Positions 33,674-42,068 of a DNA stretch of 64,000 nucleotides are shown piece by piece. Positions within the stretch are counted from its first letter, which is position 1. Every line of letters begins with the position of its first letter. Position numbers and translations under genes: made by a program. Under the pieces are notes generated by a model. The model worked only from the letters and a program-made list of their open reading frames with translations. It was not told the origin of the DNA and searched no databases. Source of the DNA: Sphingomonas alba (GTDB lineage: Bacteria > Pseudomonadota > Alphaproteobacteria > Sphingomonadales > Sphingomonadaceae); assembly GCF_023516555.1 (NCBI RefSeq), contig NZ_JAMGBD010000001.1, positions 434,001 through 498,000 on the forward strand. The letters are read 5' to 3'.

Positions 33674-34627
33674 ATGGCCGGGGGGCACAGCATCATATCT
33701 GTCTCGCTCGACGCCGGCCATGCGGGCTGGCGGCTCGACCGTGCACTCGCCGATGCGGTTCCGACCATGTCGCGCGAGCGCCTCAAGGCCCTGATCAACG
33801 CGGGCGCACTGGAGCGCGAAGGCACAGCCGTCCGCGACCCGTCCGCCAAGGTGAAGGGCGGCGAAAGCTTCAGCCTCGCTATCCCCGCGCCCGAGCCGGC
33901 GCATAACGCGCCGCAGGACATCCCGCTGAACATTGTCTTCGAGGACGAGCATCTCCTCGTCGTCGACAAACCAGCGGGCCTGGTCGTCCACCCTGCAGCG
34001 GGCAATCGCGAAGGGACCCTGGTCAACGCCTTGCTCCACCACTGCGCCGGCCGTCTTTCGGGGATCGGCGGAGTGGCAAGACCGGGAATTGTCCATCGCA
34101 TCGACAAGGATACGTCGGGGCTACTCGTCGTCGCCAAGACCGATGTCGCGCACGAAGGCCTCGCCAAGCAGTTCGCGGCGCACAGCATCGACAGGCGCTA
34201 CCTCGCCATCGTCAACGGTGTGCCGATGACCGCGGAGGGCAAGGTCGACGCCCCGCTCGCCCGCTCGGCGCACGATCGCAAGAAGATTGCCATCGTCGAA
34301 GGCAATCGCGGCAAGCGCGCAGTAACGCACTGGAAGCGCCTGAAGGTTCTTAAGAATGCGGCCCTGGTCGAATGCCGGCTTGAGACCGGCCGCACCCACC
34401 AGGTGCGGGTTCACATGGCCTCCATCGGCCATCCATTATTGGGCGACCCCGTCTATGGGCGCGGGAAAAGCGTTCACAGAAAGTTGCTTAATCAATTGGA
34501 CTTCCATCGCCAGGCGCTTCACGCTGCCGGCCTTGGGTTCACTCACCCCGTAACGAAGGCACGTTTGTCGTTCGAGAGCGCCCTTCCGTCGGACATGCAG
34601 GAACTGTTCACGGCACTTGGTGTATAA
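33674..34627 (+). CDS. rluD: 23S rRNA pseudouridine synthase of the RluA/RluD family
   Basis: The 317-aa enzyme isomerises uridines in 23S rRNA. An N-terminal S4 domain (WRLDRALADAVPTMSRERLKALI) precedes the catalytic domain, with DKPAGLVVHPAAGN, the catalytic Asp in HRIDKDTSGLLV, RYLAIVNG, and LETGRTHQVRVHMASIGHPLLGDPVYG split across the family motif. Domain order and length match RluD rather than RluC. It lies directly before rpoH, a neighbourhood common in alphaproteobacteria. Confidence 0.92.
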   Translation: MAGGHSIISVSLDAGHAGWRLDRALADAVPTMSRERLKALINAGALEREGTAVRDPSAKVKGGESFSLAIPAPEPAHNAPQDIPLNIVFEDEHLLVVDKPAGLVVHPAAGNREGTLVNALLHHCAGRLSGIGGVARPGIVHRIDKDTSGLLVVAKTDVAHEGLAKQFAAHSIDRRYLAIVNGVPMTAEGKVDAPLARSAHDRKKIAIVEGNRGKRAVTHWKRLKVLKNAALVECRLETGRTHQVRVHMASIGHPLLGDPVYGRGKSVHRKLLNQLDFHRQALHAAGLGFTHPVTKARLSFESALPSDMQELFTALGV

Positions 34628-34673
34628 GAATTCAACGGCTAGGGGCCGCACAGACGGTCCCGGCGCAGGGAGA

Positions 34674-35597
34674 ATGACGAAGAGCATGGCACAAGCAGCA
34701 AAACGCGCGATCTCGATCCCCGCTTCGGGCGGGGAAGCCGGGCTCAACCGCTACCTTGCCGAAATCAAGAAGTTCCCGATCCTAGCGCCGGAGGAAGAGT
34801 ATATGCTCGCCAAGCGCTGGCGCGAGCATAACGACACGGATGCGGCGGCGAAGCTCGTCAACTCCCACCTTCGCCTCGTGGCGAAGATCGCCATGGGCTA
34901 CCGCGGCTATGGCCTGCCGGTCAGCGACCTCATTTCCGAGGGCAATGTCGGGCTGATGCAGGGCGTCAAGAAGTTCGAGCCGGACCGGGGCTTCCGCCTC
35001 GCCACCTACGCCATGTGGTGGATCCGCGCCTCGATCCAGGAATTCATCCTGCGCGCCTGGAGCCTCGTGAAGATGGGCACGACAGCGAACCAGAAGAAGC
35101 TCTTCTTCAACCTGCGCCGCATGAAGAACCAGATCAACGCCTTCGACGAGGGCGACCTGAAGCCCGCGGACGTCACCAAGATCGCCACTGATCTCGGCGT
35201 CAGCGAGGAGGAAGTCGTCTCGATGAACCGCCGCATGGGCATGGGCGGCGACACCAGCCTCAACGCCCCGCTGCGCAGCAGCGAGGACGGCGAAGGCCAG
35301 TGGCAGGACTTCCTGGTTTCCGACGAGCCGCTTCAGGACGAGATCATCGCCGACGAGGAAGAGCGTCAGGTTCGCCATGAACTCCTCGCCAATGCGATGG
35401 AGAGCCTGAACGAGCGCGAGCGCCATATCCTCACTGAACGCCGCCTGGTCGACGAGCCCCAGACGCTTGAAGACCTGAGCCAGGTCTACGGCGTCAGCCG
35501 CGAACGCATCCGCCAGATCGAAGTGCGCGCGTTCGAGAAGCTGCAGGCCGCGCTGATCAGGCTCGCGGGCGAACAGCGGCTGCTTCCGGCGGCCTGA
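34674..35597 (+). CDS. rpoH: heat-shock sigma factor RpoH (sigma-32)
   Basis: The 307-aa sigma70-family factor contains region 2 (LRLVAKIAMGYRGYGLPVSDLISEGNVGLMQ, quoted in parts: LRLVAKIAMGYRG and DLISEGNVGLMQ), RGFRLATYAMWWIRASIQE and the RpoH box NQKKLFFNLRRMK that separates RpoH from other sigmas. Region 4 is TLEDLSQVYGVSRERIRQIE. The start is taken as ATG 34674 after GGGAG; an ATG four codons later is possible. Start context and mRNA folding often regulate RpoH, but I cannot see a clear thermosensor. It is 46 bp after rluD. Confidence 0.95.
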   Translation: MTKSMAQAAKRAISIPASGGEAGLNRYLAEIKKFPILAPEEEYMLAKRWREHNDTDAAAKLVNSHLRLVAKIAMGYRGYGLPVSDLISEGNVGLMQGVKKFEPDRGFRLATYAMWWIRASIQEFILRAWSLVKMGTTANQKKLFFNLRRMKNQINAFDEGDLKPADVTKIATDLGVSEEEVVSMNRRMGMGGDTSLNAPLRSSEDGEGQWQDFLVSDEPLQDEIIADEEERQVRHELLANAMESLNERERHILTERRLVDEPQTLEDLSQVYGVSRERIRQIEVRAFEKLQAALIRLAGEQRLLPAA

Positions 35598-35657
35598 TCC
35601 GCCAAATTCCTTTCGGGCGTCTTGGGTTTGCCTTGATTGCCCGCTAGGGGCCTCGCC

Positions 35658-37526
35658 ATGCTCACAATCAACGGTATCACGGTGCGCCTCGGCGGGCGCG
35701 CAATCCTCGACCGCGCTTCGGCGTCGATCACCCCCGGCAGCAAGGTCGGGCTGATCGGCCGCAACGGCGCCGGCAAGTCGACGCTGATGAAAGTCATCGT
35801 CGGCCAGCTCGAGGCAGATGAGGGCGAGATCGAAATGCCCCGCCGCACGCGGCTCGGCTACATCGCCCAGGAAGCGCCGAGCGGCACCACCACCCCGTTC
35901 GACGCCGTCCTCGCCGCCGATACCGAACGCGCCGCGCTGCTCGATGAGGCGGAGCACTGCACCGATGCCCATCGCCTCGGCGACATCCACGACCGCCTGC
36001 TCGCCATCGACGCCTACAGCGCCCCGTCGCGCGCCGGCCGGATCCTGCTCGGCCTCGGCTTTGATGACGAAATGCAGGGGCGCCCACTCGACAGTTACTC
36101 CGGCGGCTGGAAGATGCGCGTCGCGCTCGCCGCCCTCCTTTTCTCCGCGCCCGACATCCTGTTGCTCGACGAGCCGTCGAACCACCTCGACCTCGAAGCG
36201 ACTTTGTGGCTGGAGAATTTCCTGAAGGGCTATGCGGGCACGCTCGTCGTCATCAGCCACGAACGCGACCTCCTGAACAATGTCGTCGACACGATCCTCC
36301 ACCTCGAACGTGGCAAGATCAGCCTCTATTCGGGCAATTACGACGGCTTCGAGAAGCAGCGTGCCGAGCGCGCCGCGCAGCTCGCCGCCGCCAGCGCCGC
36401 CCAGGATGCCCAGCGCGCGCGCCTGCAGGACTATATCGCCCGTAACAGCGCCCGCGCCTCGACCGCCAAACAGGCCCAGTCGCGCGCCAAGATGCTGACG
36501 AAGATGCAGCCGATCGCCGCCCTCGCCGAAGACCCAAGCCTCAGCTTCGACTTCCCCAACCCCAGCGAGCTTCGCCCGCCGCTGATCACGCTCGACATGG
36601 CCGCGGTCGGCTATGCCGCCGATACCCCGATCCTGCAGCGGCTGAACCTGCGCATCGATCCCGACGACCGCGTCGCGCTGCTCGGCCGCAACGGCAACGG
36701 CAAGACCACGCTCGCCCGCCTCCTCGCCGCCCAGCTTACGCCCATGGCCGGCGCCATGAACGCGTCGGGCAAGATGAAGGTCGGCTATTTCACCCAGTAT
36801 CAGGTCGAAGAGCTCCACGGCGACGAAACGCCGCTCCAGCACATGACCCGTGCCATGGAGGGCCACACGCCCGGCGCCGTCCGCGCCCAGCTCGGCCGCT
36901 TCGGTTTCTCGGGCGAAAAAGCGACCACTCTTGTCGGCAAGCTATCCGGCGGAGAGCGCGCCCGTCTCGCCCTCGCGCTCATCACGCGCGACGCACCGCA
37001 CCTGCTCATCCTCGACGAGCCGACCAACCACTTGGACGTCGATGCCCGCGAGGCGCTCGTCCAGGCGCTCAACGGCTACGACGGCGCCGTCATCCTCATC
37101 AGCCACGACCGCCACATGGTCGAACTGACCGCCGACCGCCTGGTGCTGGTCGATCAGGGGGCCGCCGTCGACTATCCGGGCAGCATCGACGACTACATCG
37201 ACTTCATCCTCGGCCGGAACCAGCCAAAGGCAGACAAGGGCCCGAAGCTTTCAAAGGCCGACAGCAAGGCGAACAACAAGGCCCGCGAAGATGCCAGCGC
37301 GCTCAAGAGAGCCGCCGCCGAAGCCGAAGCCGCAAGCGCCCGCCTCGCCTCGCACTGCCAGGCGCTTGACCAGGCCATGGCCAACCCCGCCGCTGCCGAA
37401 CCGACCCTCGCTTCGCTTCCGATCTCGGAGCTGAGCCGCCGCCGTGCCCAGGCTGCGGCGGACCTGGAAGCCGCCGAAGCCCGCTGGCTGGAAATCAGCG
37501 AGCAACTGGACCAACTCGCCGCCTGA
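35658..37526 (+). CDS. ABC-F family ATPase
   Basis: Soluble twin-ABC protein of 622 aa that probably acts on ribosomes. The first ABC has GRNGAGKSTLM, the signature DSYSGGWKMRVALA and DILLLDEPSNHLDL. The second ABC has GRNGNGKTTLARL, KLSGGERARLALA and HLLILDEPTNHLDV. Between them lies a charged linker rich in Ala/Gln/Arg (about 235-300). The C-terminal ~90 residues form a coiled coil (AAAEAEAASARLASHCQAL). These features suit the Uup/YheS-type group. ATG 35658 begins MLTINGITVRLGG, the usual N terminus. Confidence 0.93.
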   Translation: MLTINGITVRLGGRAILDRASASITPGSKVGLIGRNGAGKSTLMKVIVGQLEADEGEIEMPRRTRLGYIAQEAPSGTTTPFDAVLAADTERAALLDEAEHCTDAHRLGDIHDRLLAIDAYSAPSRAGRILLGLGFDDEMQGRPLDSYSGGWKMRVALAALLFSAPDILLLDEPSNHLDLEATLWLENFLKGYAGTLVVISHERDLLNNVVDTILHLERGKISLYSGNYDGFEKQRAERAAQLAAASAAQDAQRARLQDYIARNSARASTAKQAQSRAKMLTKMQPIAALAEDPSLSFDFPNPSELRPPLITLDMAAVGYAADTPILQRLNLRIDPDDRVALLGRNGNGKTTLARLLAAQLTPMAGAMNASGKMKVGYFTQYQVEELHGDETPLQHMTRAMEGHTPGAVRAQLGRFGFSGEKATTLVGKLSGGERARLALALITRDAPHLLILDEPTNHLDVDAREALVQALNGYDGAVILISHDRHMVELTADRLVLVDQGAAVDYPGSIDDYIDFILGRNQPKADKGPKLSKADSKANNKAREDASALKRAAAEAEAASARLASHCQALDQAMANPAAAEPTLASLPISELSRRRAQAAADLEAAEARWLEISEQLDQLAA

Positions 37527-37538
37527 AGACCCCCTCCC

Positions 37539-37564
37539 GTCATCCCCGCGAATGCCGGGATGAC
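37539..37564. repeat. palindromic GTCATCCC repeat after the ABC-F gene
   Basis: GTCATCCC and GGGATGAC flank the loop CGCGAATGCC. This is a common intergenic hairpin of GC-rich proteobacteria and can act as a transcription terminator for the upstream gene. A degraded relative lies at 38538-38560 (GTCATTCCCGCG and AAGCGGGGAA). Confidence 0.75.
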
Positions 37565-37590
37565 AAAGATAGTTTAGCTAATGGCAGCTG

Positions 37591-37606
37591 TGGGTCGAAA
37601 GCGGAC
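37591..37606. repeat. TGGGTCGAAA repeat, copy 1
   Basis: TGGGTCGAAAGCGGAC, one of five copies of a short motif within 1.6 kb. This copy retains the right arm GCGGAC, while the left arm is degraded. Confidence 0.6.
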
Positions 37607-37835
37607 GTAAGGCGGCGCGCGATTCTCGCTTATTGATGCGAGAGGGTGGAATGCCACGACGAGCCCCCAATGTGGCCTGGGGCGCCCCCTTGTATCAGTA
37701 TTAAAGAGCGCCACCTTGGTCGGGCTACCAGTCGCAATGACGGTGCTTGGCGCTAAGCCGCTCCTTTCCCCCTCTCTTGGCTTCTCTAGCCATCGCCCGG
37801 GCCATCCGGCAGCGGGCCCTTGAAAGGAACAAATC

Positions 37836-38042
37836 ATGTTGTTCGGGAAAATCCAAAAGTTCGACGAAGTCAGTGGCAAGGGCATCATCAAGCCGGAAAA
37901 CGGCAATGCCGAGCTGCATTTCGAGAAGAGCGCAGTGAATTGGGGCGACGCAACGACTCCGAAGACCGATCGCCGCCTGTCCTATGAGGTCGGCAAGAAC
38001 GACGCGGGCGCCGATTGCGCCGTGAAGCTCCAGCCTGCCTAA
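37836..38042 (+). CDS. cold-shock-domain protein, divergent
   Basis: The 68-aa protein is of the size and layout of CspA-type nucleic-acid-binding proteins: LFGKIQKFDEVSGKGIIKP resembles the first strands and RNP1, AELHFEKSAV aligns with RNP2, and RLSYEVGKNDAGADCAVKL with the last strands. The aromatic residues that usually stack on RNA (KGFGFI and VFVHF) are mostly missing here (KGIIKP and ELHF), so binding may be weak or altered. GAAAGGAAC precedes the ATG. A strong terminator follows about 60 bp after the stop. Confidence 0.72.
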   Translation: MLFGKIQKFDEVSGKGIIKPENGNAELHFEKSAVNWGDATTPKTDRRLSYEVGKNDAGADCAVKLQPA

Positions 38043-38096
38043 GCTTATGGGGCGGCAGCCGCGTAATGGCTTCCGCCGCCAGAGCTAAAAGCGGGG

Positions 38097-38132
38097 GAAG
38101 GAGTCAGTTCGGGAGAACTGGCTCCTTTTTCT
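38097..38132 (+). terminator. rho-independent terminator after the cold-shock-like gene
   Basis: GGAGTCAGTTC pairs with GAACTGGCTCC around GGGA, with a T/G wobble-like interruption, and TTTTT follows. A second stem (GGCGGCAGCC with GGCTTCCGCC, 38051-38080) lies just upstream. Confidence 0.85.
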
Positions 38133-38190
38133 CGACATCGTGCCGGCGCGGAGTTCGTGGGGATTGAATTATGATTTTGGCGGCGGCCTT

Positions 38191-38220
38191 AATGTCCGCA
38201 ATGGGTCGAAGGCCGTCATT
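38191..38220. repeat. TGGGTCGAAA repeat, copy 2
   Basis: TGTCCGCAATGGGTCGAAGG with imperfect arms AATGTCCGC and GCCGTCATT around the conserved loop. The best-formed member of the family is at 38656-38685. Confidence 0.6.
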
Positions 38221-38262
38221 GAAACATCGTGTAATTGAGACGCGCTGTGCTAGGGGCACGGC

Positions 38263-38421
38263 ATGACACCCGAGAGACGCTGGACGCAGACCGACATTTC
38301 CGCACTGCGAAACCGATTGGATGACGGAGAGTCATCTGCGGAAATTGCCTTGGCGCTCGAAAGGTCAGCAGAAAGCATCGTGGGGATGATGTCGCGCCTA
38401 CGCCTGCGTGCCCGCGTCTAA
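38263..38421 (+). CDS. small helical protein with a possible HTH (52 aa)
   Basis: Short frame from ATG 38263 to TAA 38421 coding MTPERRWTQTDISALRNRL, then a linker and SAEIALALERSAESIVGMM with a basic Arg-rich end (SRLRLRARV). The pattern of a Trp-containing first helix and a SAEIALALERS helix-turn-helix matches small SANT/Myb-like or SAM-independent DNA-binding ORFs found in alphaproteobacteria. No good Shine-Dalgarno site is visible (GGGGCACGGC before the ATG). Coding is supported by third-position GC and composition, but the assignment remains tentative. Confidence 0.5.
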   Translation: MTPERRWTQTDISALRNRLDDGESSAEIALALERSAESIVGMMSRLRLRARV

Positions 38422-38435
38422 AGTTTAGCCCGCTT

Positions 38436-38451
38436 TGGGTCGAAGACTGAC
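38436..38451. repeat. TGGGTCGAAA repeat, copy 3
   Basis: TGGGTCGAAGACTGAC, a degraded copy directly after the 52-aa gene. The left arm CCCGCT is preserved only in part. Confidence 0.5.
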
Positions 38452-38655
38452 TCTAGTGATCTAGCGGCAGGAATCCGTGGAAAGCGGACATGAGCCCTTC
38501 CACCTCATCCCGCGAAGCCGGAAATTCGCCTCTCCACGTCATTCCCGCGAAAGCGGGGAACGAAGTGACCGCCAGGTCAATCCCGCTGCCTTCAGGCATT
38601 GATCGTCTCGAACAGGTCGTCCCAGTCCGAATCTGGCGCTTTTTGCTGCAGTGCA

Positions 38656-38685
38656 AGAGTCCGATTTGGGTGGAAACCGGACTCT
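38656..38685. repeat. TGGGTCGAAA-type hairpin, copy 4 (best formed)
   Basis: AGAGTCCG (38656-38663) and CGGACTCT (38678-38685) are perfect inverted arms around the loop ATTTGGGTGGAAAC. The loop carries the same TGGGTxGAAA core as the other copies, which shows the family is a hairpin repeat with a conserved loop. Confidence 0.7.
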
Positions 38686-38705
38686 AAGCCGGTTAGCCCT
38701 TCGCC

Positions 38706-39098
38706 ATGACAATCGCAGACTTTCACGCTTTGGAATCGCGGGTCGCCGCTGGCGAGCAACTGACGGATGAGTTTCGACGGCTTCATTCGTTGGCCCGTGA
38801 GACCATACGAGACGGCGACGATGTGTTTCCGTGGGCAGAGTCCTTTGCGCTGGCTTTCCAGCACAGGGGCCTTTTCCCACCCTTGCAGGCGGCAATAGCC
38901 TTGGTCGACGTGGCTCTGGCGGCAGATGAAACGATGCCGATTGTTGCGCCGTATGACTCCCAAATGAAGGAAGCTCTTTCACCGACGGAACGGGCCGAAA
39001 TGTTCGACTACATCGCCAAGCGCATCGGTGATAATCGCTCACCGCAGTCGTTTTCAGCAGCCGCAGACTTGGCGGACTATCTTCTGGATGTTGGATAG
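38706..39098 (+). CDS. hypothetical protein, helical
   Basis: Unrecognised 130-aa protein without signal peptide or membrane helix. It is rich in amphipathic helices (ADFHALESRVAAGEQLTDEFRRLHSL, AERAEMFDYIAKRIGD, SAAADLADYLLDVG). Codon use is less strongly GC-biased than in the neighbours, and it sits between TGGGTCGAAA hairpins, so it may be a recent arrival. No Shine-Dalgarno site is obvious at the ATG. No function can be proposed. Confidence 0.55.
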   Translation: MTIADFHALESRVAAGEQLTDEFRRLHSLARETIRDGDDVFPWAESFALAFQHRGLFPPLQAAIALVDVALAADETMPIVAPYDSQMKEALSPTERAEMFDYIAKRIGDNRSPQSFSAAADLADYLLDVG

Positions 39099-39126
39099 CC
39101 TTCCCGCTCGCTCCTGGCGGCAGGTT

Positions 39127-39142
39127 TGGGTCGAAAGCAGAC
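39127..39142. repeat. TGGGTCGAAA repeat, copy 5
   Basis: TGGGTCGAAAGCAGAC, lying between the hypothetical gene and the HTH protein gene. The left arm is not preserved. Confidence 0.55.
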
Positions 39143-39228
39143 ACTACCGCATCGCAGCATTTTTCTGTCCTACACTTCCCTTCGTTGATACGCCTTCGGG
39201 GCCTCCCGCTTTCGCCTGGGAGGAAACC

Positions 39229-39846
39229 ATGGACATACCGCAATTCCCCGACCTGCTGCCGCAGGACGCGCTGGCTGCCACCGACCCTGACGCCGAGCCC
39301 GCGATAGACTTCGCGGCTGTCCCCCGGCGCCGCCAGCGGCGGAACGGCTGGACGGAGAAGCGCCAGCGCGAATTCATCGCCGCCCTTGCCAAATGCGGCA
39401 GCGTGTCGGCTGCGGCCAAGGCCATCGGCATGACGGCGCGGTCCGCTTATCGGCTGCTCGATGCCGAGGGTGCGGACGATTTTGCACGGGCCTGGGACGA
39501 TGCGTTGGACATCGGCATGGAAAGGCTCAGATGCGACGCGCTCGAACGGGCCATCTCCGGCGCCTGGGTGCCGGTCTATCGCCGCGGCAAGCTGGTGAAG
39601 GTGGAACATCGGAAGAGTGACCGGTTGGCCATTGCCATGTTGAGTGGTCGCCCGAACGAGATTGAGGGGTATCGCCGCACGGCCGTTTCTCGCCGCCTGC
39701 ATCGCCAGGACATGGCCGAGCTCGACGCCGCGCGGGCTGAGCGCGATCGCCGGGTTGAAGCGGCCGAGGCCGACTATCAGGCCGAAGCGGACCGCCTGGT
39801 CGAAACCGTCATCGGCCGCTGCCAGCCGCGCATCGTCGCGCTCTGA
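39229..39846 (+). CDS. HTH domain protein resembling terminase small subunits
   Basis: The 205-aa protein has a disordered N terminus and then WTEKRQREFIAALAKCGSVSAAAKAIGM with TARSAYRLLDAEG, a helix-turn-helix of the type seen in phage terminase small subunits and related DNA-binding proteins. The second half is a charged region (RAISGAWVPVYRRGKLVKVE, SRRLHRQDMAELDAARAERDRRVEA). GGGAGG precedes ATG 39229. No phage genes are near, so I treat it as a chromosomal HTH protein, perhaps domesticated. The function is unknown. Confidence 0.65.
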   Translation: MDIPQFPDLLPQDALAATDPDAEPAIDFAAVPRRRQRRNGWTEKRQREFIAALAKCGSVSAAAKAIGMTARSAYRLLDAEGADDFARAWDDALDIGMERLRCDALERAISGAWVPVYRRGKLVKVEHRKSDRLAIAMLSGRPNEIEGYRRTAVSRRLHRQDMAELDAARAERDRRVEAAEADYQAEADRLVETVIGRCQPRIVAL

Positions 39847-40030
39847 AGGCGGTAAAATGGCGCTTCATCCCGAGACTTTTGTGACTTTTGCGAACTTAAG
39901 GGCAAACCGTTCCGTGTGCGCGATAATCCCCACTTGCCTTCGTTCGCAAAGAGTCCGACGCTGGATGTTTGGAGAGCGCCCTGAGCGCCTCGCGCGACTC
40001 GGCGCCCGCATTCGGACGAAGGAGAGTCGC

Positions 40031-42061
40031 ATGCCTGGACAAGCTGCAAATGGCACCCGAGTAATCGCGCTGGTCGGACCGGCCGGCGCGGGAAAGACAA
40101 GCCTGGCCGAAGCGCTCCTCTTCGCATCCGGCACGACCGACCGGCAGGGGTCGACCGACAGCGGATCCAGCGTCGGCGATTCGAGTCCTGAAGCCCGGGC
40201 CAGAGGCGGCTCGACCGAACTCAACCTCCTCAACTTCGACTATCTCGGCGAGCATTTCGCCATCCTCGACGTCCCCGGCTCGATCGGCTTCGCGGCCGAC
40301 GGCGCCCATGCCGTCGCCATCGCCGATCTCGCCATCGTCGTCGTCGATCCCGATCCCGCCCGCGCGGCCTTGGCCGCGCCGGCGCTCCGGATGCTCGACG
40401 AGCTCGGCATCCCGCACCTCATTTTCGTCAACCGCATCGACCAGGCCCGCGGCCGGGTCCGCGATCTCCTGACCGCGCTCCAGCCGATGAGCGTCTCTCC
40501 ACTCATCGCGCGGCAGATTCCGATTTGGGACGGCGAAAAGATCTCCGGCTTCGTCGATCTCGCACTCGAGCGCGCCTATCATTACCGGCCCGGAGCCGCC
40601 TCCGAGCAGATCGCCATGCCCGAGGAAGTCCAGCAGCGCGAGGCGGAGGCCCGCACGCAAATGCTGGAGCGGCTCGCCGACCATGATGACACATTGCTCG
40701 AGCAATTGCTGATGGACCAGGCGCCGGAAGCGCACACCATCTTCACCGACCTCGCCCGCGAAACCGGCGAGAATCTTGGCGTGTCCTTGCTGTTCGGGTC
40801 GGCATCGAGCAGTTGGGGCGTTCGCCGTCTCCTGAAGGCCTTGCGGCACGAAGCCCCCGGGCCCGATACGACGGCACGTCGCCTATCGGTCAGCGATCCG
40901 TCACTCTACGCCTTCAAGATCAACCATGGCGGGTCGGTGGGCCGTCTGGCGCTCGCGAGGGCCCTTGGCGGCGAGATCGCCGAGGGCGTCGACCTCAAGG
41001 GTCGCGATGACGCAGTCCGCCTTGGCGCGCTCTTCTCCGTTCAGGGCGAAAAGACCGCCAAGGTCGCAAAAGCTTCGAACGGCGACATCGTCGCCGTCGG
41101 CAAGGCGGATGAACTCAAGGCGGGACAGTGGCTGTCGAAGGGTGCCCTCCCGCCAGACCTCGAAGTCACATTGCCGGCGCGCAACGCCAAGATCGCCGTC
41201 CGTCCCGCCGACCGGAAGGATGACGTCCGGCTCGCGAGCGCGCTCGCCAAGCTTGCCGAAGAGGATTCGGCGCTCAGCATCGAGCATGACGACGCCAGCC
41301 ACGAACTCCGTCTGCGCGGCGTCAACGACGAACATCTCAACCTTGTCACCGCCCGGCTCAAGCGGCGTTACGGGGTTGAAGTCTCATCCCAGCCCTGCTC
41401 GATCGGCTATCGCGAGAGTATCCGCCGGCCGGTCAAGCAGCATGGCCGACACAAGAAGCAGTCGGGCGGCCACGGCCAGTTCGGCGATGTCATCATCGAA
41501 ATCCGGCCCCTGACGCGTGGTGAGGGCTTCCAGTTCGAGGAAAAGATCCACGGCGGTTCCATCCCGCGCCAGTATATCCCGGCAGTGGAGCAAGGCGTGA
41601 AGGACGCTCTCGACAAGGGCCCGCTAGGCGGGTTCCCGGTCGTGGATGTCTCCGTGACTTTGGTGGATGGCAGCTATCATTCGGTCGACAGTTCGGAACT
41701 GGCCTTTCGGACCGCGGGCCGGATCGCGATGAGCGACGCGCTGGCGGCTGCGACGCCTCACCTCTTGGAGCCGGTGCAGAAAATCGTGGTTGTCACGCCG
41801 TCGGCATCGACCTCGCGGGTCAGTTCGACGGTTGCCTCGCGGCGCGGTCAGATGCTTGGCCTCGGGCCGCGCGAAGGCTGGCCGGGCTGGGATCGTGTCG
41901 AAGCCTTGATCCCGGAAGCCGAGCTGACCGGCCTCGAAGCCGAATTGCGCTCGCTCAGCCAGGGTCTGGCGACTTACGAAGCCGAGTTCGACCATTTGGC
42001 CGAGCTCAACGGCACCCTGGCCGACAAGGTCGTCCAACAGGGCGTCGCCGAACCGGCCTGA
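40031..42061 (+). CDS. elongation factor G-like GTPase (EF-G paralogue)
   Basis: The 676-aa protein follows the EF-G domain order. Its G1 is VGPAGAGKTSLAEAL. The G3 motif is DVPGSIGF instead of DTPGHxDF, and G4 is FVNRIDQARG, so several G motifs differ from true EF-G. Domains III-V are clear: SQPCSIGYRESIRRPVKQ, HKKQSGGHGQFGDVII, GGSIPRQYIPAVEQGVKDAL, LGGFPVVDVSVTLVDGSYH and the SRRGQMLG region. These changes mark a secondary EF-G rather than the housekeeping FusA. ATG 40031 has GGAGAG upstream; a longer in-frame start at 39857 is not supported by homology. Confidence 0.88.
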   Translation: MPGQAANGTRVIALVGPAGAGKTSLAEALLFASGTTDRQGSTDSGSSVGDSSPEARARGGSTELNLLNFDYLGEHFAILDVPGSIGFAADGAHAVAIADLAIVVVDPDPARAALAAPALRMLDELGIPHLIFVNRIDQARGRVRDLLTALQPMSVSPLIARQIPIWDGEKISGFVDLALERAYHYRPGAASEQIAMPEEVQQREAEARTQMLERLADHDDTLLEQLLMDQAPEAHTIFTDLARETGENLGVSLLFGSASSSWGVRRLLKALRHEAPGPDTTARRLSVSDPSLYAFKINHGGSVGRLALARALGGEIAEGVDLKGRDDAVRLGALFSVQGEKTAKVAKASNGDIVAVGKADELKAGQWLSKGALPPDLEVTLPARNAKIAVRPADRKDDVRLASALAKLAEEDSALSIEHDDASHELRLRGVNDEHLNLVTARLKRRYGVEVSSQPCSIGYRESIRRPVKQHGRHKKQSGGHGQFGDVIIEIRPLTRGEGFQFEEKIHGGSIPRQYIPAVEQGVKDALDKGPLGGFPVVDVSVTLVDGSYHSVDSSELAFRTAGRIAMSDALAAATPHLLEPVQKIVVVTPSASTSRVSSTVASRRGQMLGLGPREGWPGWDRVEALIPEAELTGLEAELRSLSQGLATYEAEFDHLAELNGTLADKVVQQGVAEPA

Positions 42062-42068
42062 ATAGGGT

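Larger units (their letters stand above)
37527..37835. other. gene-free stretch with palindromic repeats
   Basis: This 309-bp gap holds a GTCATCCC...GGGATGAC palindrome (37539-37564) and one copy of the TGGGTCGAAA repeat (37591-37606). The rest is presumably promoter and leader for the cold-shock-like gene, including a purine-rich GAAAGGAAC before its ATG. No credible coding frame was found. Confidence 0.6.

Noticed and set aside
34782-36866. A 694-residue minus-strand frame spanning rpoH and the ABC-F gene
   Set aside because: It covers two confident genes on the other strand and has no domain features.
39229-39846. A prophage remnant suggested by the terminase-like HTH protein
   Set aside because: No capsid, portal, integrase or att-like sequence occurs nearby, and the neighbours are chromosomal.
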